A program made the position numbers and the translations under genes. From contig NZ_CP066306.1 in assembly GCF_016406145.1 (NCBI RefSeq), positions 3,782,001 to 3,846,000 on the forward strand: a DNA stretch of 64,000 nt, written 5' to 3'. This DNA is from Pseudomonas putida (GTDB lineage: Bacteria; Pseudomonadota; Gammaproteobacteria; Pseudomonadales; Pseudomonadaceae). Each line of letters opens with the position of its first letter. Positions within the stretch are counted from its first letter, which is position 1. Of the stretch, positions 1-8,120 are shown piece by piece. A model generated the notes under the pieces. That model was not told the DNA's origin. It did not search any database and saw nothing but the letters and a program-made list of their open reading frames with translations.

Positions 1-491
1 TGCTGCTGCTGATCCCGGTCGGCCATGGCGGCCAGCCCCTCGACCTCACGGGAGCCGCCTATGCACTGGGTGCCGGCGTGTGCTGGGCCCTGTACATTCT
101 CTTTGGCCAACGCGCCGGAGCAGAACACGGGATTCAGAGCGCAGCGCTGGGTGTAGTGGTCGCGGCGATATTTGTTGCCCCGATCGGTATCGTCCATGCA
201 GGCACCGCACTGTTGACACCTGCGCTCATCCCACTGGCCCTAGGCGTCGCAATACTCTCGACTGCTCTCCCCTATAGCCTGGAAATGGTCGCCCTGACCC
301 GCATGCCCGCACGCACATTCGGCACTCTGATGAGCATAGAACCCGCCATTGGTGCCCTTTCCGGCTTATTGTTCCTGGGCGAGTTGCTGAGCGTAACCCA
401 GTGGTTGGCCATTCTCGCCATCATTGCCGCGTCAGTGGGCGCCACCCTGTCCATGCGCCGCGACGCGAAGCCCCCTGTGGCGGCCGATTGA
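1..491 (+). CDS. rhtA: Threonine/homoserine exporter, RhtA-like EamA transporter (5' end missing)
   Basis: This is the C-terminal part of an inner-membrane drug/metabolite transporter. The reading frame is open from base 3, so the gene starts left of the window; the GTG at 78 is internal. Hydrophobic segments alternate with short loops through the whole stretch, and the block AILSTALPYSLEMVALTR followed by TFGTLMSIEPA closely resembles the second EamA repeat of RhtA, which exports threonine and homoserine. The protein ends in a short charged cytoplasmic tail (RRDAKPPVAAD). Substrate is inferred from family resemblance only; a related amino-acid or metabolite exporter remains possible. Confidence 0.8.
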   Translation, partial: LLLIPVGHGGQPLDLTGAAYALGAGVCWALYILFGQRAGAEHGIQSAALGVVVAAIFVAPIGIVHAGTALLTPALIPLALGVAILSTALPYSLEMVALTRMPARTFGTLMSIEPAIGALSGLLFLGELLSVTQWLAILAIIAASVGATLSMRRDAKPPVAAD

Positions 492-681
492 TTTGAGAAA
501 TATTTTCATTTAGCTCGGAATTGGCCATTGTAGGGAGCAGCCCTGCTGATTAAGCTGTCACAAAACCATAATCTTTACGCTATCTACTTGCATGCACATG
601 GATGTCAAAGAATATTCAGGAAGAACCGAAGCGATAACGACAGGGTCAGACAACTGATCAACCCTGCATTTAAGGACAGGA

Positions 682-963
682 ATGAAACGTATTTTGCTCA
701 TCCTGGCCGTCTTGGCCATTGCCGGATGTGCCGCAACGGCCAAGACTGAGGTCAAAAAAGGGAAGAAGGGCCTGCACATTAACTGCTCCGGCCTCTCCTC
801 GTCCTGGGACAAGTGCTACAGCAAGGCCGCCACGGCCTGCAGCACACGCGGTTACAAGGTCATCGCCCGCTCTGGAGACACCGACGAAGAGCCGGGTGAT
901 TACCTCTTCGGCATCAACCCAGCCGGGTATACCAGCCGCAGCATGATCGTCATCTGCAAGTAA
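682..963 (+). CDS. Small hypothetical lipoprotein
   Basis: The 93-residue product starts with a basic and hydrophobic leader ending in a lipobox (LAIAGC, cysteine near residue 16), so it should be a lipid-anchored envelope protein. The mature part is short and basic, with three further cysteines (NCSG, DKCYSK, TACSTRGY) and a final CK; disulfides are possible. The pattern CYSKAATACSTRGYKVI recalls small Pseudomonas lipoproteins of unknown function. A ribosome site (AGGA) lies 8 bases before the ATG. It stands alone between an exporter and a convergent aminopeptidase and has its own terminator at 971. No function can be assigned. Confidence 0.75.
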   Translation: MKRILLILAVLAIAGCAATAKTEVKKGKKGLHINCSGLSSSWDKCYSKAATACSTRGYKVIARSGDTDEEPGDYLFGINPAGYTSRSMIVICK

Positions 964-970
964 ACAGAAA

Positions 971-998
971 GGGCAGCTCGTGAGCTGCCCTTCTTTTA
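971..998 (+). terminator. Rho-independent terminator after the small lipoprotein gene
   Basis: An 8-base-pair GC-rich stem (GGGCAGCT / AGCTGCCC, loop CGTG) starts 8 bases after the stop codon and is followed by TTCTTTTA. It should end transcription of the lipoprotein gene and keep it from running into the convergent aminopeptidase gene. Confidence 0.85.
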
Positions 999-1019
999 TC
1001 TACTGCCCACCTCGGCTGC

Positions 1020-2828
1020 TCACAATGCCGCTGTACGAGTTTCGAGCCAAGCCAACGCGTCGCCTGACAGCAGGGGAGCAAGGCGCTCGCGAACCGTCGT
1101 GTGGTAGCCATTGAGCCACACCAGTTCATCCTTGGTGAGGCACTCGGTGAGCAGGCAACGTGTATCGATAGGGCATAACGTCAGGGTCTCGAAATTGAGG
1201 AAGTCACCGAACGCGCTTTTGCCCGATGCACGGTTGACCACCAGGTTCTCGATGCGCACCCCCCAAGCACCAGGGCGATAGGTCCCTGGCTCGATCGAGC
1301 TGATCATCCCCTCCTGCATAGCGGTCTGCGGCGCGGTAGCAGCCTGATAGGCAATGACCTGGGGGCCCTCATGCACATTCATGAAATAGCCGACACCGTG
1401 CCCGGTACCATGGCCATAGTCGACCTGATCCGCCCAAATCGGCGCCCTCGCGATGGCATCGAGCAAGGGCGAAAGAATACCGCGCGGGAACGTGGCGCGC
1501 GACAGGGCGATCATACCCTTGAGCACCCGAGTGCAATCCTGCTTCTGCTCAAACGTCGGAGTGCCCACCGGAACCATCCGCGTGATGTCGGTGGTGCCGC
1601 CCAGATACTGCCCTCCCGAATCGATAAGCAGCAAGCCGTTGCCTTCAATGACCGCGTGAGACTGCTCGGTGGCGCGGTAATGGGGCATTGCACCATTGGC
1701 GTTGAAGGCCGCAATGGTAGAGAAACTCAGCGAGACAAAATCGGGGCGCCGTGCACGCGCAGCACTCAATTGCTCATCGATGGTCAGTTCGGTGATGGAC
1801 TCCTTACCCTGGCTCGCCTCAAACCAGGCGAAGAACTCACACAGGGCTGCGCCATCCTGCTCCATGGCGTGGCGGATATGGACCAGCTCATGTTCACCCT
1901 TGCTTGATTTGCTCAACGTGGTCGGGTTCAGCCCTTCAATCAGCTGCACCTGCGGGCCTAGGTTCTCAAGCAGGCCACAGGTCACGCGCGCGGGATCGAC
2001 CAAAAGCCTGCCACCGGCAGGTACCTCTGACAGCGCCTCGCTGATCTCCGAATAATCACGCACCTCGATACCATCGGCTTCCAGCACATGGCGCAAATGC
2101 GCATCAAGCTTTCCAGCCGCGACGAACAAAGTGGCCTGCTGTTGGCTGATCAATGCAAAGGAAACGAATACCGGGTTGTAGGAGACGTCACTACCGCGCA
2201 AATTGAACAACCAGGCGATGTCATCCAGCGTCGCGATGAAGTGCCAGTCTGCCCCCTTCTCTTCCATGGTGCGGCGCAACTGGGCAAGTTTTTCCGACCG
2301 ACTGACTGTGGCGTGAGGCGGCAGGTGCTGATACACAGGGTTACTTGGCAGCGCAGGGCGCCCTTCCCAAACCTCGGCAAGCAAATCCCGACCGGTTACC
2401 AGACGAATGTCTCGCCCCCTGAGGCGCTCCTCGAGCTGGCGTGCAGACGCCAGCGCCATGACCGCCCCATCCACGGCCACTGCTCCTTTGGCTTGGACAT
2501 TGTCGCCCAGCCACTCCAGTGCACCCGGCTTACCCGGCAGCAGCTTCATGAGTTCGATGCCGCTACCCGCCAACTCCTTGATCGCTTGCTCCCAGTAACG
2601 GCTATCGGCCCATACCCCTGCAAAATTCGCTGTAACCACCAACGTACCCACCGAGCCATCGAAGCCCGACAGCCACCGCCGCCCCTGCCAATAGCCCGGT
2701 AGGTACTCAGAAAGATGAGGGTCGGCTGAGGGCACCAGGAGGGCATCGATCCCCTCCCTGGCCATTACCTCGCGCACGCGCATCAGGCGCTCGGGAACCC
2801 TCTGCTCACGGGTGGTCTGAACGTTCAT
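1020..2828 (-). CDS. Aminopeptidase P family protein (M24, creatinase/prolidase fold)
   Basis: This 602-residue cytoplasmic metallopeptidase should remove N-terminal residues preceding proline. Two N-terminal creatinase-like domains (about residues 10-300) precede the pita-bread catalytic domain (about 310-530) and a C-terminal extension typical of the long aminopeptidase P branch. The dinuclear metal ligands are visible: LLLIDSGGQY...TDITR (two Asp), HGTGHGVG (His), and the later IEPGTY and RIENL (Glu). The frame is open further upstream, but the ATG at 2828 has a good ribosome site (CAGGAG, 6 bases before) and begins the family-like sequence MNVQTTREQRVPERL. It is divergent from the DUF3182 gene. 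Confidence 0.9.
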   Translation of the reverse strand: MNVQTTREQRVPERLMRVREVMAREGIDALLVPSADPHLSEYLPGYWQGRRWLSGFDGSVGTLVVTANFAGVWADSRYWEQAIKELAGSGIELMKLLPGKPGALEWLGDNVQAKGAVAVDGAVMALASARQLEERLRGRDIRLVTGRDLLAEVWEGRPALPSNPVYQHLPPHATVSRSEKLAQLRRTMEEKGADWHFIATLDDIAWLFNLRGSDVSYNPVFVSFALISQQQATLFVAAGKLDAHLRHVLEADGIEVRDYSEISEALSEVPAGGRLLVDPARVTCGLLENLGPQVQLIEGLNPTTLSKSSKGEHELVHIRHAMEQDGAALCEFFAWFEASQGKESITELTIDEQLSAARARRPDFVSLSFSTIAAFNANGAMPHYRATEQSHAVIEGNGLLLIDSGGQYLGGTTDITRMVPVGTPTFEQKQDCTRVLKGMIALSRATFPRGILSPLLDAIARAPIWADQVDYGHGTGHGVGYFMNVHEGPQVIAYQAATAPQTAMQEGMISSIEPGTYRPGAWGVRIENLVVNRASGKSAFGDFLNFETLTLCPIDTRCLLTECLTKDELVWLNGYHTTVRERLAPLLSGDALAWLETRTAAL

Positions 2829-3048
2829 TCGCACTCCTGCGGTAACATCTTGGTTAATCCAGATGCGAGATAATGGAACACCCAAGCTCCCCCTGCAATC
2901 TCGCCGACCGACTCCCGGCCTGCAAGCCAGCGCTGCGCCGGCTAAACAAAAGCGGTTCCTGCCACTGGGAGCGAACCATCGATCACTTCCACCTGAACTT
3001 CCCGAAACCACGGGCTTCACAAGCAGTACACTCATTGCAGACAGGCTG

Positions 3049-4164
3049 ATGCCCATGCCCAGCACCTGCGAATCAAAAGCGGGGGTCGTCCTCCTCGATA
3101 CACGCGATCACACCCCTGAGCACGAACACGCAGTGCACCTGAAGCTGGCTGATGGCTTGGCCGAGCTTCTAGGATGCGCGCGAGTGGCCCCTGATCTGCC
3201 ACCCAAAGCGGCCGACCGCTATTACTATCTACCCACTGAAACCCTCATCAACCCGCAACGCTATGCCCTCCTCGGCATCCGTACTGAACATGACCTGTTC
3301 GGGGGCTTGGTCAGCCACCCTTATATGGCAACCAAGGCGATCTCCCACCCGCTGCCTGCCAATGCCACCTTTCCCCAAGGCTGGACTGACGACTTCGCCC
3401 GCCAGGCCAGCGATGCCTTGCTGTGCGGTTACACCGTATTCAGCAAAGCCGATGCCCGGCGGGCCGCGCAGCTACTGCTACGCGATGGCGCAGTACGGCT
3501 CAAGCCAGTGCTGGCTTGCGCGGGTCGCGGGCAACAGGTGATCGTTCAACTGGATGAGCTGGAGCCATTGCTGGCCAACATGGACGATCAGGACCTGGCG
3601 TTGTGGGGGCTGGTGCTGGAGGAGGACCTCAGTGAAGTAGAAACCTTCAGCGTCGGCCAAGTCCGTGTCGCCGGCCTGACCTGCAGCTACCTCGGCACCC
3701 AGCAATTGACCCAGGACCACCAAGGTACCGAGGTTTACGGAGGTTCCGATCTGCTGGTGGTGCGCGGCGACTACCTGGCCTTGCTGCAACTGCCGCTGGA
3801 AGACCATCTGCGCCTTGCCGTCAACCAGGCCCTGACCTATGAGCATGCAGCCGAGCAGCACTTCCCAGGCTTCATTGCCTCCCGACGCAACTATGACATC
3901 GCACGCGGCAAAAACCCTAGGGGCCAACTGCGCAGTGGCGTGCTCGAACAATCCTGGCGTCTGGGCGGCGCCAGCAGCGCAGAGCTGCTGGCCCTGCAGG
4001 CCTTTGCCGATGACCCGGCACTGCAACAGGTTCGAGCCTCCACTCATGAAATATTCGGTACGCTCAACCTTCCCACTGACGCCACCCTCTTCTATCAAGG
4101 AAACGACAGTGAACTCGGACAATTCTGCAAATACGCGCGGATTCGCGAGCATGGCCATTCATAG
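3049..4164 (+). CDS. DUF3182 family protein, ATP-grasp-like
   Basis: I recognise the DUF3182 family, which has no established function. The 371-residue product has no signal peptide or membrane segment. The middle looks like an ATP-grasp nucleotide-binding fold: LKPVLACAGRGQQVI could hold the phosphate-contacting lysine, and VLEEDLSEVETFSVGQV resembles the acidic/hydrophobic strand that follows. The C-terminal half carries RRNYDIARG. ATP-grasp enzymes usually join a carboxylate to an amine or thiol, so a ligase role is a guess. The start is uncertain: ATGs at 3049 and 3055 fit the domain best, while the frame is open back to 2863. The last 14 bases overlap the next gene, so the two are probably translationally coupled. 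Confidence 0.7.
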   Translation: MPMPSTCESKAGVVLLDTRDHTPEHEHAVHLKLADGLAELLGCARVAPDLPPKAADRYYYLPTETLINPQRYALLGIRTEHDLFGGLVSHPYMATKAISHPLPANATFPQGWTDDFARQASDALLCGYTVFSKADARRAAQLLLRDGAVRLKPVLACAGRGQQVIVQLDELEPLLANMDDQDLALWGLVLEEDLSEVETFSVGQVRVAGLTCSYLGTQQLTQDHQGTEVYGGSDLLVVRGDYLALLQLPLEDHLRLAVNQALTYEHAAEQHFPGFIASRRNYDIARGKNPRGQLRSGVLEQSWRLGGASSAELLALQAFADDPALQQVRASTHEIFGTLNLPTDATLFYQGNDSELGQFCKYARIREHGHS

Positions 4165-4921
4165 TGAAACCGTCGAATTGCAGGTCGAGGACGACAGCAT
4201 CGCCGGTACCCTGGTCAGCCCCGGCAGCAAGATGCCCGGGATCCTTTTCGTACATGGCTGGGGCGGTAGCCAGCAACGCGACCTTGCACGGGCCCGGCAT
4301 ATCACAGGGCTCGGTTGCGTGTGCATGACCTTTGACCTGCGGGGCCACGAAAAAACCGAAAGCCAGCGCCTTACGGTTACACGCGAGCAGAACCTCAAAG
4401 ATCTGCTGGCTGCTTATGACCGCCTGGTTAGCCACCCCGCGGTGGACAGCAGTGCGATCGCCATCATCGGCAGCAGCTATGGCGGCTACCTGGCCAGCTT
4501 GCTGACCCTGCAGCGGCCCGTGAAGTGGCTGGCTCTACGCGTACCTGCGATGTACTGGGACGACGAATGGGACAAGCCCAAGCAGACCCTGGACCGTCAG
4601 CGCCTGCAAGCCTACCGCCAGCGCCTGCTTGGCCCAGGTGACAATCGCGCCCTGGCTGCCTGCGCGGAGTTCGCTGGCGACGTGCTGCTGGTTGAGTCGG
4701 AACAGGACGATTATGTGCCTCACACCACGCTGATGAGCTACCGTTCGGCTTTCGTCAGCGCCCACTCGCTTACCCACCGCATCGTCGACGGCGCGGACCA
4801 CGCACTATCGAGCGAGCAAAGCCAGAAAGCCTATAGTTCGATCCTCGCGTCGTGGATCAGCGAGATGGTGATAGGTGCGCGTCTGGACCGCTATCCCCAT
4901 TATGCCCCCTGGTATGCCTGA
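4151..4921 (+). CDS. Alpha/beta hydrolase
   Basis: The 256-residue product has the alpha/beta-hydrolase fold of the dienelactone hydrolase/prolyl-oligopeptidase-like kind. Visible catalytic elements are the oxyanion region FVHGWGGS, the nucleophile elbow IGSSYGGY (serine), the acid in SEQDDYVP and the histidine in DGADHALS. The protein lacks a signal peptide, so it should act in the cytoplasm on an ester, amide or thioester that cannot be named. Its ATG lies inside the end of the DUF3182 gene (14-base overlap), which suggests that the two act in one pathway. Its 3' end overlaps the convergent monooxygenase frame. Confidence 0.85.
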   Translation: MAIHSETVELQVEDDSIAGTLVSPGSKMPGILFVHGWGGSQQRDLARARHITGLGCVCMTFDLRGHEKTESQRLTVTREQNLKDLLAAYDRLVSHPAVDSSAIAIIGSSYGGYLASLLTLQRPVKWLALRVPAMYWDDEWDKPKQTLDRQRLQAYRQRLLGPGDNRALAACAEFAGDVLLVESEQDDYVPHTTLMSYRSAFVSAHSLTHRIVDGADHALSSEQSQKAYSSILASWISEMVIGARLDRYPHYAPWYA

Positions 4922-5279
4922 GACGCACCGACCTGGCAGTGCAGGCCACCGTCGACACCCCGCGCCAGGCTTCGTAACGCCTGATAAGCGGCAAAGTTGA
5001 GCTGCGCGCCTGATGTCGAAGCACGATTTCGAGGAAGGGCTCTTCGACAAAACACGCAGCTGCCGCTACCCAAGCCTGTCGTGATTGCCACTGTAGACAC
5101 TGCAATACGCGGCTACCGTCATCGCTGGCCTGTATGCTGACTTCTTGCAGCCCCTCAAAACGCGAGGCCAGCTCCTCAGCGCGAAGTACCAATGCGTGGG
5201 CAAGTGCCTCCTGGCGGGTGGCAGGCACTTCATATTCGATCATCTGGGTGAACCACAGCGGTTGCGGCATGGCCAACAT
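4857..5279 (-). CDS. Antibiotic biosynthesis monooxygenase (ABM) domain protein, probably SoxR-controlled; 3' end likely frameshifted
   Basis: The N-terminal part (MPQPLWFTQMIEYEVPA, then EGLQEVSIQASDDG and LQWQSRQAW) has the ferredoxin-like beta-alpha-beta pattern of small cofactor-free ABM monooxygenases. A monooxygenase gene beside and controlled by soxR is also known in P. aeruginosa. The gene is divergent from soxR and has a SoxR-type promoter at 5323-5353. The annotated frame runs to 4857 and overlaps the convergent hydrolase by 65 bases. After about 5010 the residues look unnatural (RSSTLPLIRRYEAWRGV), while a neighbouring frame reads AQLNFAAYQALRSLARGVDG and stops at 4900. I infer a one-base deletion. 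Starts at ATG 5279 or 5270 are both possible. Confidence 0.65.
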   Translation of the reverse strand: MLAMPQPLWFTQMIEYEVPATRQEALAHALVLRAEELASRFEGLQEVSIQASDDGSRVLQCLQWQSRQAWVAAAACFVEEPFLEIVLRHQARSSTLPLIRRYEAWRGVSTVACTARSVRLRHTRGHNGDSGPDAHLSPSR

Positions 5280-5322
5280 GGACAGTCTCCTTGCTCCGGA
5301 CGCTTGCAGCGCGATGATCGGC

Positions 5323-5353
5323 AGGGTAAAACCTCCAGTTAACTCAAGGTCAA
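5323..5353 (-). promoter_or_regulatory. SoxR-type promoter and operator
   Basis: On the minus strand a -35 hexamer TTGACC (5348-5353) and a -10 hexamer TACCCT (5323-5328) are separated by 19 bases, the stretched spacing of MerR/SoxR-activated promoters. The spacer and flanks hold the dyad CCTCCAGTTAACTCAAGG (5332-5349 on the plus strand), which matches the known SoxR box CCTCAAGTTAACTTGAGG at 15 of 18 positions. It should drive the ABM monooxygenase when oxidised SoxR unwinds the spacer, and may also affect soxR on the other strand. Confidence 0.85.
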
Positions 5354-5365
5354 GAGCTTTTTCGC

Positions 5366-5818
5366 ATGCACAGACATACGCCGACCACCCACGAAAAGCT
5401 GCTCAGCGTCGGCCAACTGGCCGCGCGCAGCGGTGTGGCGGTAACCGCTCTGCACTTCTATGAAACCAAAGGCCTGATCCAGAGTTCCCGCAACTCCGGC
5501 AACCAGCGCCGTTACCCACGGGCGATGCTGCGCCGCGTGGCGGTGATCAAGATGGCTCAGCGCTTGGGCATCCCGCTGGCCAACATCGCTAGGGCCTTGG
5601 CGACGCTACCAAGTGATCACATTCCTACCGCCGAGGACTGGCGACGATTGTCCGAAGGCTGGCGCGAAGACCTCGATCGACGCATCGACGAAATGATCCT
5701 GTTGCGCGATCAACTTAACGGCTGCATTGGCTGCGGCTGCATGTCGCTGAAGGATTGCCCGCTTCGCAATCGCCAGGATCACCTCGCCAGCGAGGGGCCC
5801 GGGCCGCATCTGCCCTGA
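5366..5818 (+). CDS. soxR: Redox-sensing transcriptional activator SoxR
   Basis: SoxR is a MerR-family dimer whose [2Fe-2S] cluster is oxidised by redox-cycling compounds, which switches on target promoters. The 150-residue product has the N-terminal winged helix-turn-helix ([21 protein letters not shown]), the dimerisation helix, and the cluster motif with cysteines at 120, 123, 125 and 131, equivalent to the four ligands in E. coli SoxR. The gene is divergent from the ABM monooxygenase, with a SoxR box in between. In pseudomonads SoxR answers to phenazines and quinones and regulates a few transport and oxygenase genes rather than soxS, which fits this neighbourhood. Confidence 0.95.
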   Translation: MHRHTPTTHEKLLSVGQLAARSGVAVTALHFYETKGLIQSSRNSGNQRRYPRAMLRRVAVIKMAQRLGIPLANIARALATLPSDHIPTAEDWRRLSEGWREDLDRRIDEMILLRDQLNGCIGCGCMSLKDCPLRNRQDHLASEGPGPHLP

Positions 5819-5885
5819 ACTACGCATTCATCCCGCGCACCGCCTATAACTAATGGCACCCGATGCTACTGACCCAGGAGGCAGC

Positions 5886-6434
5886 ATGAGCAAGCAGGCG
5901 CTGATCATCATCGACATCCAGAACGACTATTTCCCCGGAGGCAAGTGGCCCTTGGAAGGCGCCAATCCGGCGGCCGACAATGCGGCAAAGCTGCTGGCCG
6001 CGGCACGCCAGCGAGGCGACCTTGTGGTGCATGTGCGGCATGAGTTCGAAAGCGAAGACGCGCCGTTCTTCACTCCCGACACCCAAGGCGCTGCGATTCA
6101 CCCAAAAGTCCAGCCGCTGGATGACGAGCCCGTCGTGCTCAAGCACAAGGTGAATGCATTTCTTGATACCGATCTAAAGCGCAAGCTCGATGACCAAGGT
6201 GTAAAAACACTCACCATAGTCGGCAGCATGAGCCACATGTGCGTCGATGCCGCCACGCGAGCAGCAGCTGACTTTGGCTACGAAGTCACGGTGGCGCACG
6301 ATGCCTGCGCCACCCTGCCTCTTGAGTTCAATGGCAAGCAAATACCGGCGGCCCAGGTGCACGATTCGGTGATGGCTGCACTCGCTTTTGCGTACGCCAA
6401 AGTGGTGAAGACCGATGACCTTCTGAAAAACTGA
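5886..6434 (+). CDS. Isochorismatase-family cysteine hydrolase
   Basis: The 182-residue cytoplasmic enzyme has the isochorismatase-like hydrolase fold. The expected catalytic triad is visible: Asp10 (IIIDIQNDYF), Lys86 (VVLKHKVNAF) and Cys119 (SMSHMCVDAA). Family members hydrolyse amides such as nicotinamide, ureidoacrylate or N-carbamoylsarcosine; the sequence alone does not identify the substrate. The frame is open from 5853, but the ATG at 5886 has a strong ribosome site (GGAGG, 5 bases before) and starts the conserved first strand. It follows soxR by 67 bases on the same strand and could share its transcript. Confidence 0.9.
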   Translation: MSKQALIIIDIQNDYFPGGKWPLEGANPAADNAAKLLAAARQRGDLVVHVRHEFESEDAPFFTPDTQGAAIHPKVQPLDDEPVVLKHKVNAFLDTDLKRKLDDQGVKTLTIVGSMSHMCVDAATRAAADFGYEVTVAHDACATLPLEFNGKQIPAAQVHDSVMAALAFAYAKVVKTDDLLKN

Positions 6435-6438
6435 CCGT

Positions 6439-7014
6439 TCAAATTACCACGTTGCGTACGAAACGCGTCGGCACGGCACCATCGTTGCGGTAGGCATAGA
6501 GGCAGTTACTGGCAAACACATGAAACTGACCGACGTGCAGGCAGTACTCGGTCTGCTCGATGATCAGCGTCAGTTGCCCTTCAGCCACATAGATCTGCTC
6601 GCTCCAGCCCTCGGCATCGGCTTCACTGGTGTAGCACTCACCCGGCGCCAGGGTCCACTCCCAAATCTCCACCTCTCGCCGAGCGGTGCTGCTGGCCAGC
6701 AGCACCGCCTTGCTCTGGGGATGCTCACCGGCCCAGGCCAGTTCGTCGATACGGCTGGTATCACGCTGGTCGGGCGCCTGGATCAGCCGGCTGAAGGCAA
6801 CCCCCAACGCTTCGGCTATCAGGTCGAGCGTAGTCAGGCTGACGTTCTTCTCACCGGCCTCGATCGCCACCAGCATGCGCCGGCTGACACCAGAACGCTC
6901 GGCCAAAGCACTCTGGCTCATCCCCACTGCATTGCGCAGGGCGCGAACGTTGAAGCTCACATGCTGCAGCACCGAAGCACGGTGCGCGGAATCTTTGTGC
7001 ACTATATTGCTCAC
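6439..7014 (-). CDS. XRE-family regulator with C-terminal cupin domain
   Basis: The 191-residue product joins an N-terminal helix-turn-helix of the XRE class (about residues 20-75, VRALRNAVGMSQSALAERSG and VSRRMLVAIEAGEKNVSL) to a small beta-barrel cupin domain (about 110-190, WEWTLAPGECYTSEADAEGW and the final VRNVVI). Such proteins sense a small ligand in the cupin and usually control a neighbouring transporter or catabolic gene. It is divergent from the EamA exporter, and a perfect palindrome between them is a likely operator. The start is probably the GTG at 7014 (SNIVHKDSAHR follows); the frame is open to 7086. Confidence 0.88.
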   Translation of the reverse strand: MSNIVHKDSAHRASVLQHVSFNVRALRNAVGMSQSALAERSGVSRRMLVAIEAGEKNVSLTTLDLIAEALGVAFSRLIQAPDQRDTSRIDELAWAGEHPQSKAVLLASSTARREVEIWEWTLAPGECYTSEADAEGWSEQIYVAEGQLTLIIEQTEYCLHVGQFHVFASNCLYAYRNDGAVPTRFVRNVVI

Positions 7015-7027
7015 TTCTAAAGGTTGC

Positions 7028-7039
7028 GCAGTATACTGC
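7028..7039. promoter_or_regulatory. Palindromic operator candidate between XRE-cupin gene and EamA gene
   Basis: GCAGTATACTGC is a perfect 12-base palindrome lying 14 bases upstream of the regulator start and 47 bases before the exporter start. Its centre contains TATACT, a plausible -10 for rightward transcription, so a repressor bound here would block the exporter and perhaps its own gene. The regulator assignment is inferred from position. Confidence 0.5.
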
Positions 7040-7085
7040 CCACTTTGCGGCGATTGTGCGCTGCCACTTCCGAGTAAGCAAGACA

Positions 7086-8030
7086 ATGACCCAACCGATC
7101 AACCGCCAGCAGACCACCGTATCCTTGCGCCTGAGCAAGGCCGAGGTGGTACTGGTGTTCATCACCATGCTGTGGGGCGGCACCTTCCTGCTGGTGCACA
7201 ACGTCATGACCGTGAGTGGCCCGATGTTCTTCGTCGGCCTGAGGTTTGCTGCTGCCGCCTTGTTCGTGGGCCTTGTCTCGATACGCGCGCTGCCTGGGCT
7301 GACATTCACCGAAATGAAGGCCGGCGTGCTGATCGGTGCCACTATCATGCTTGGTTATGGTCTGCAAACCATGGGTCTGCAAACCATCAGCAGCAGCCAG
7401 TCGGCCTTTATCACTGCACTGTATGTGCCCTTCGTACCGCTGTTGCAGTGGCTGGTGCTTGGCCGTCGTCCAGGGCTGATGCCAAGCCTGGGTATCTGCC
7501 TGGCGTTCCTCGGCCTGATGCTGCTCGCCGGCCCCGACGGCGGCACCCTGCGTTTCAGCGAAGGCGAAGTCGTGACCTTGGTGAGCGCCGTGGCCATCGC
7601 CGCCGAGATCATTCTGATCAGCCGGTATGCCGGACAGGTCGATGTGCGCCGCGTCACCGTTGTGCAACTGGCCACCGCCTCGCTGCTGTCGTTCCTGATG
7701 ATCGTACCGACTCAGGAGCGCATCCCCGACTTCTCCTGGCTATTGTTGCTCAGTGCACTGGGGCTGGGTGCCATGAGCGCAGTGATCCAGGTAGCGATGA
7801 ACTGGGCGCAGAAATCGGTATCGCCAACCCGCGCCACGCTCATCTACGCCGGCGAGCCGGTGTGGGCGGGCATCGTCGGCCGCATCGCCGGCGAGCGTCT
7901 GCCCGGTGTGGCGCTTATAGGCGGCCTATTGATCGTCATCGCCGTGGTGGTCAGCGAACTTAAAGTTCGACGACTACGCAATGAAAGCGAAGAGCTCAAG
8001 GTAGAGGGCGAACGCGAAGGCGGGCTGTAA
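7086..8030 (+). CDS. EamA/DMT-family transporter
   Basis: The 314-residue inner-membrane protein has about ten hydrophobic helices arranged as two EamA repeats (WGGTFLLVHNVM in the first; GAMSAVIQVAMNWAQKSV and TRATLIYAGEPVWAGIVG in the second). It should export or import a small metabolite; the substrate is unknown. ATG 7086 is preferred over earlier in-frame codons because the conserved first helix follows after a short cytoplasmic tail. The divergent XRE-cupin gene is the probable regulator. The short DNA repeat at 7363-7391 encodes the normal LQTMGLQTI turn of the family. Confidence 0.88.
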   Translation: MTQPINRQQTTVSLRLSKAEVVLVFITMLWGGTFLLVHNVMTVSGPMFFVGLRFAAAALFVGLVSIRALPGLTFTEMKAGVLIGATIMLGYGLQTMGLQTISSSQSAFITALYVPFVPLLQWLVLGRRPGLMPSLGICLAFLGLMLLAGPDGGTLRFSEGEVVTLVSAVAIAAEIILISRYAGQVDVRRVTVVQLATASLLSFLMIVPTQERIPDFSWLLLLSALGLGAMSAVIQVAMNWAQKSVSPTRATLIYAGEPVWAGIVGRIAGERLPGVALIGGLLIVIAVVVSELKVRRLRNESEELKVEGEREGGL

Positions 8031-8120
8031 AGCAGTGAACAACAGCTATGCTCGTAAAAAACTGTTATAAAAAAACGGCTTGTCACACCCTGTTTGTATG
8101 ATTCTGCGACAGCTTGCGTG

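Noticed and set aside
2863..3048. N-terminal extension of the DUF3182 frame
   Set aside because: The additional 62 residues are Pro/Arg/Ser-rich and unlike a protein start, and no ribosome site precedes 2863.
7363..7391. Tandem near-repeat of GGTCTGCAAACCAT
   Set aside because: It encodes LQTMGLQTI, a normal helix turn in EamA transporters, so it is probably a coincidence of coding.
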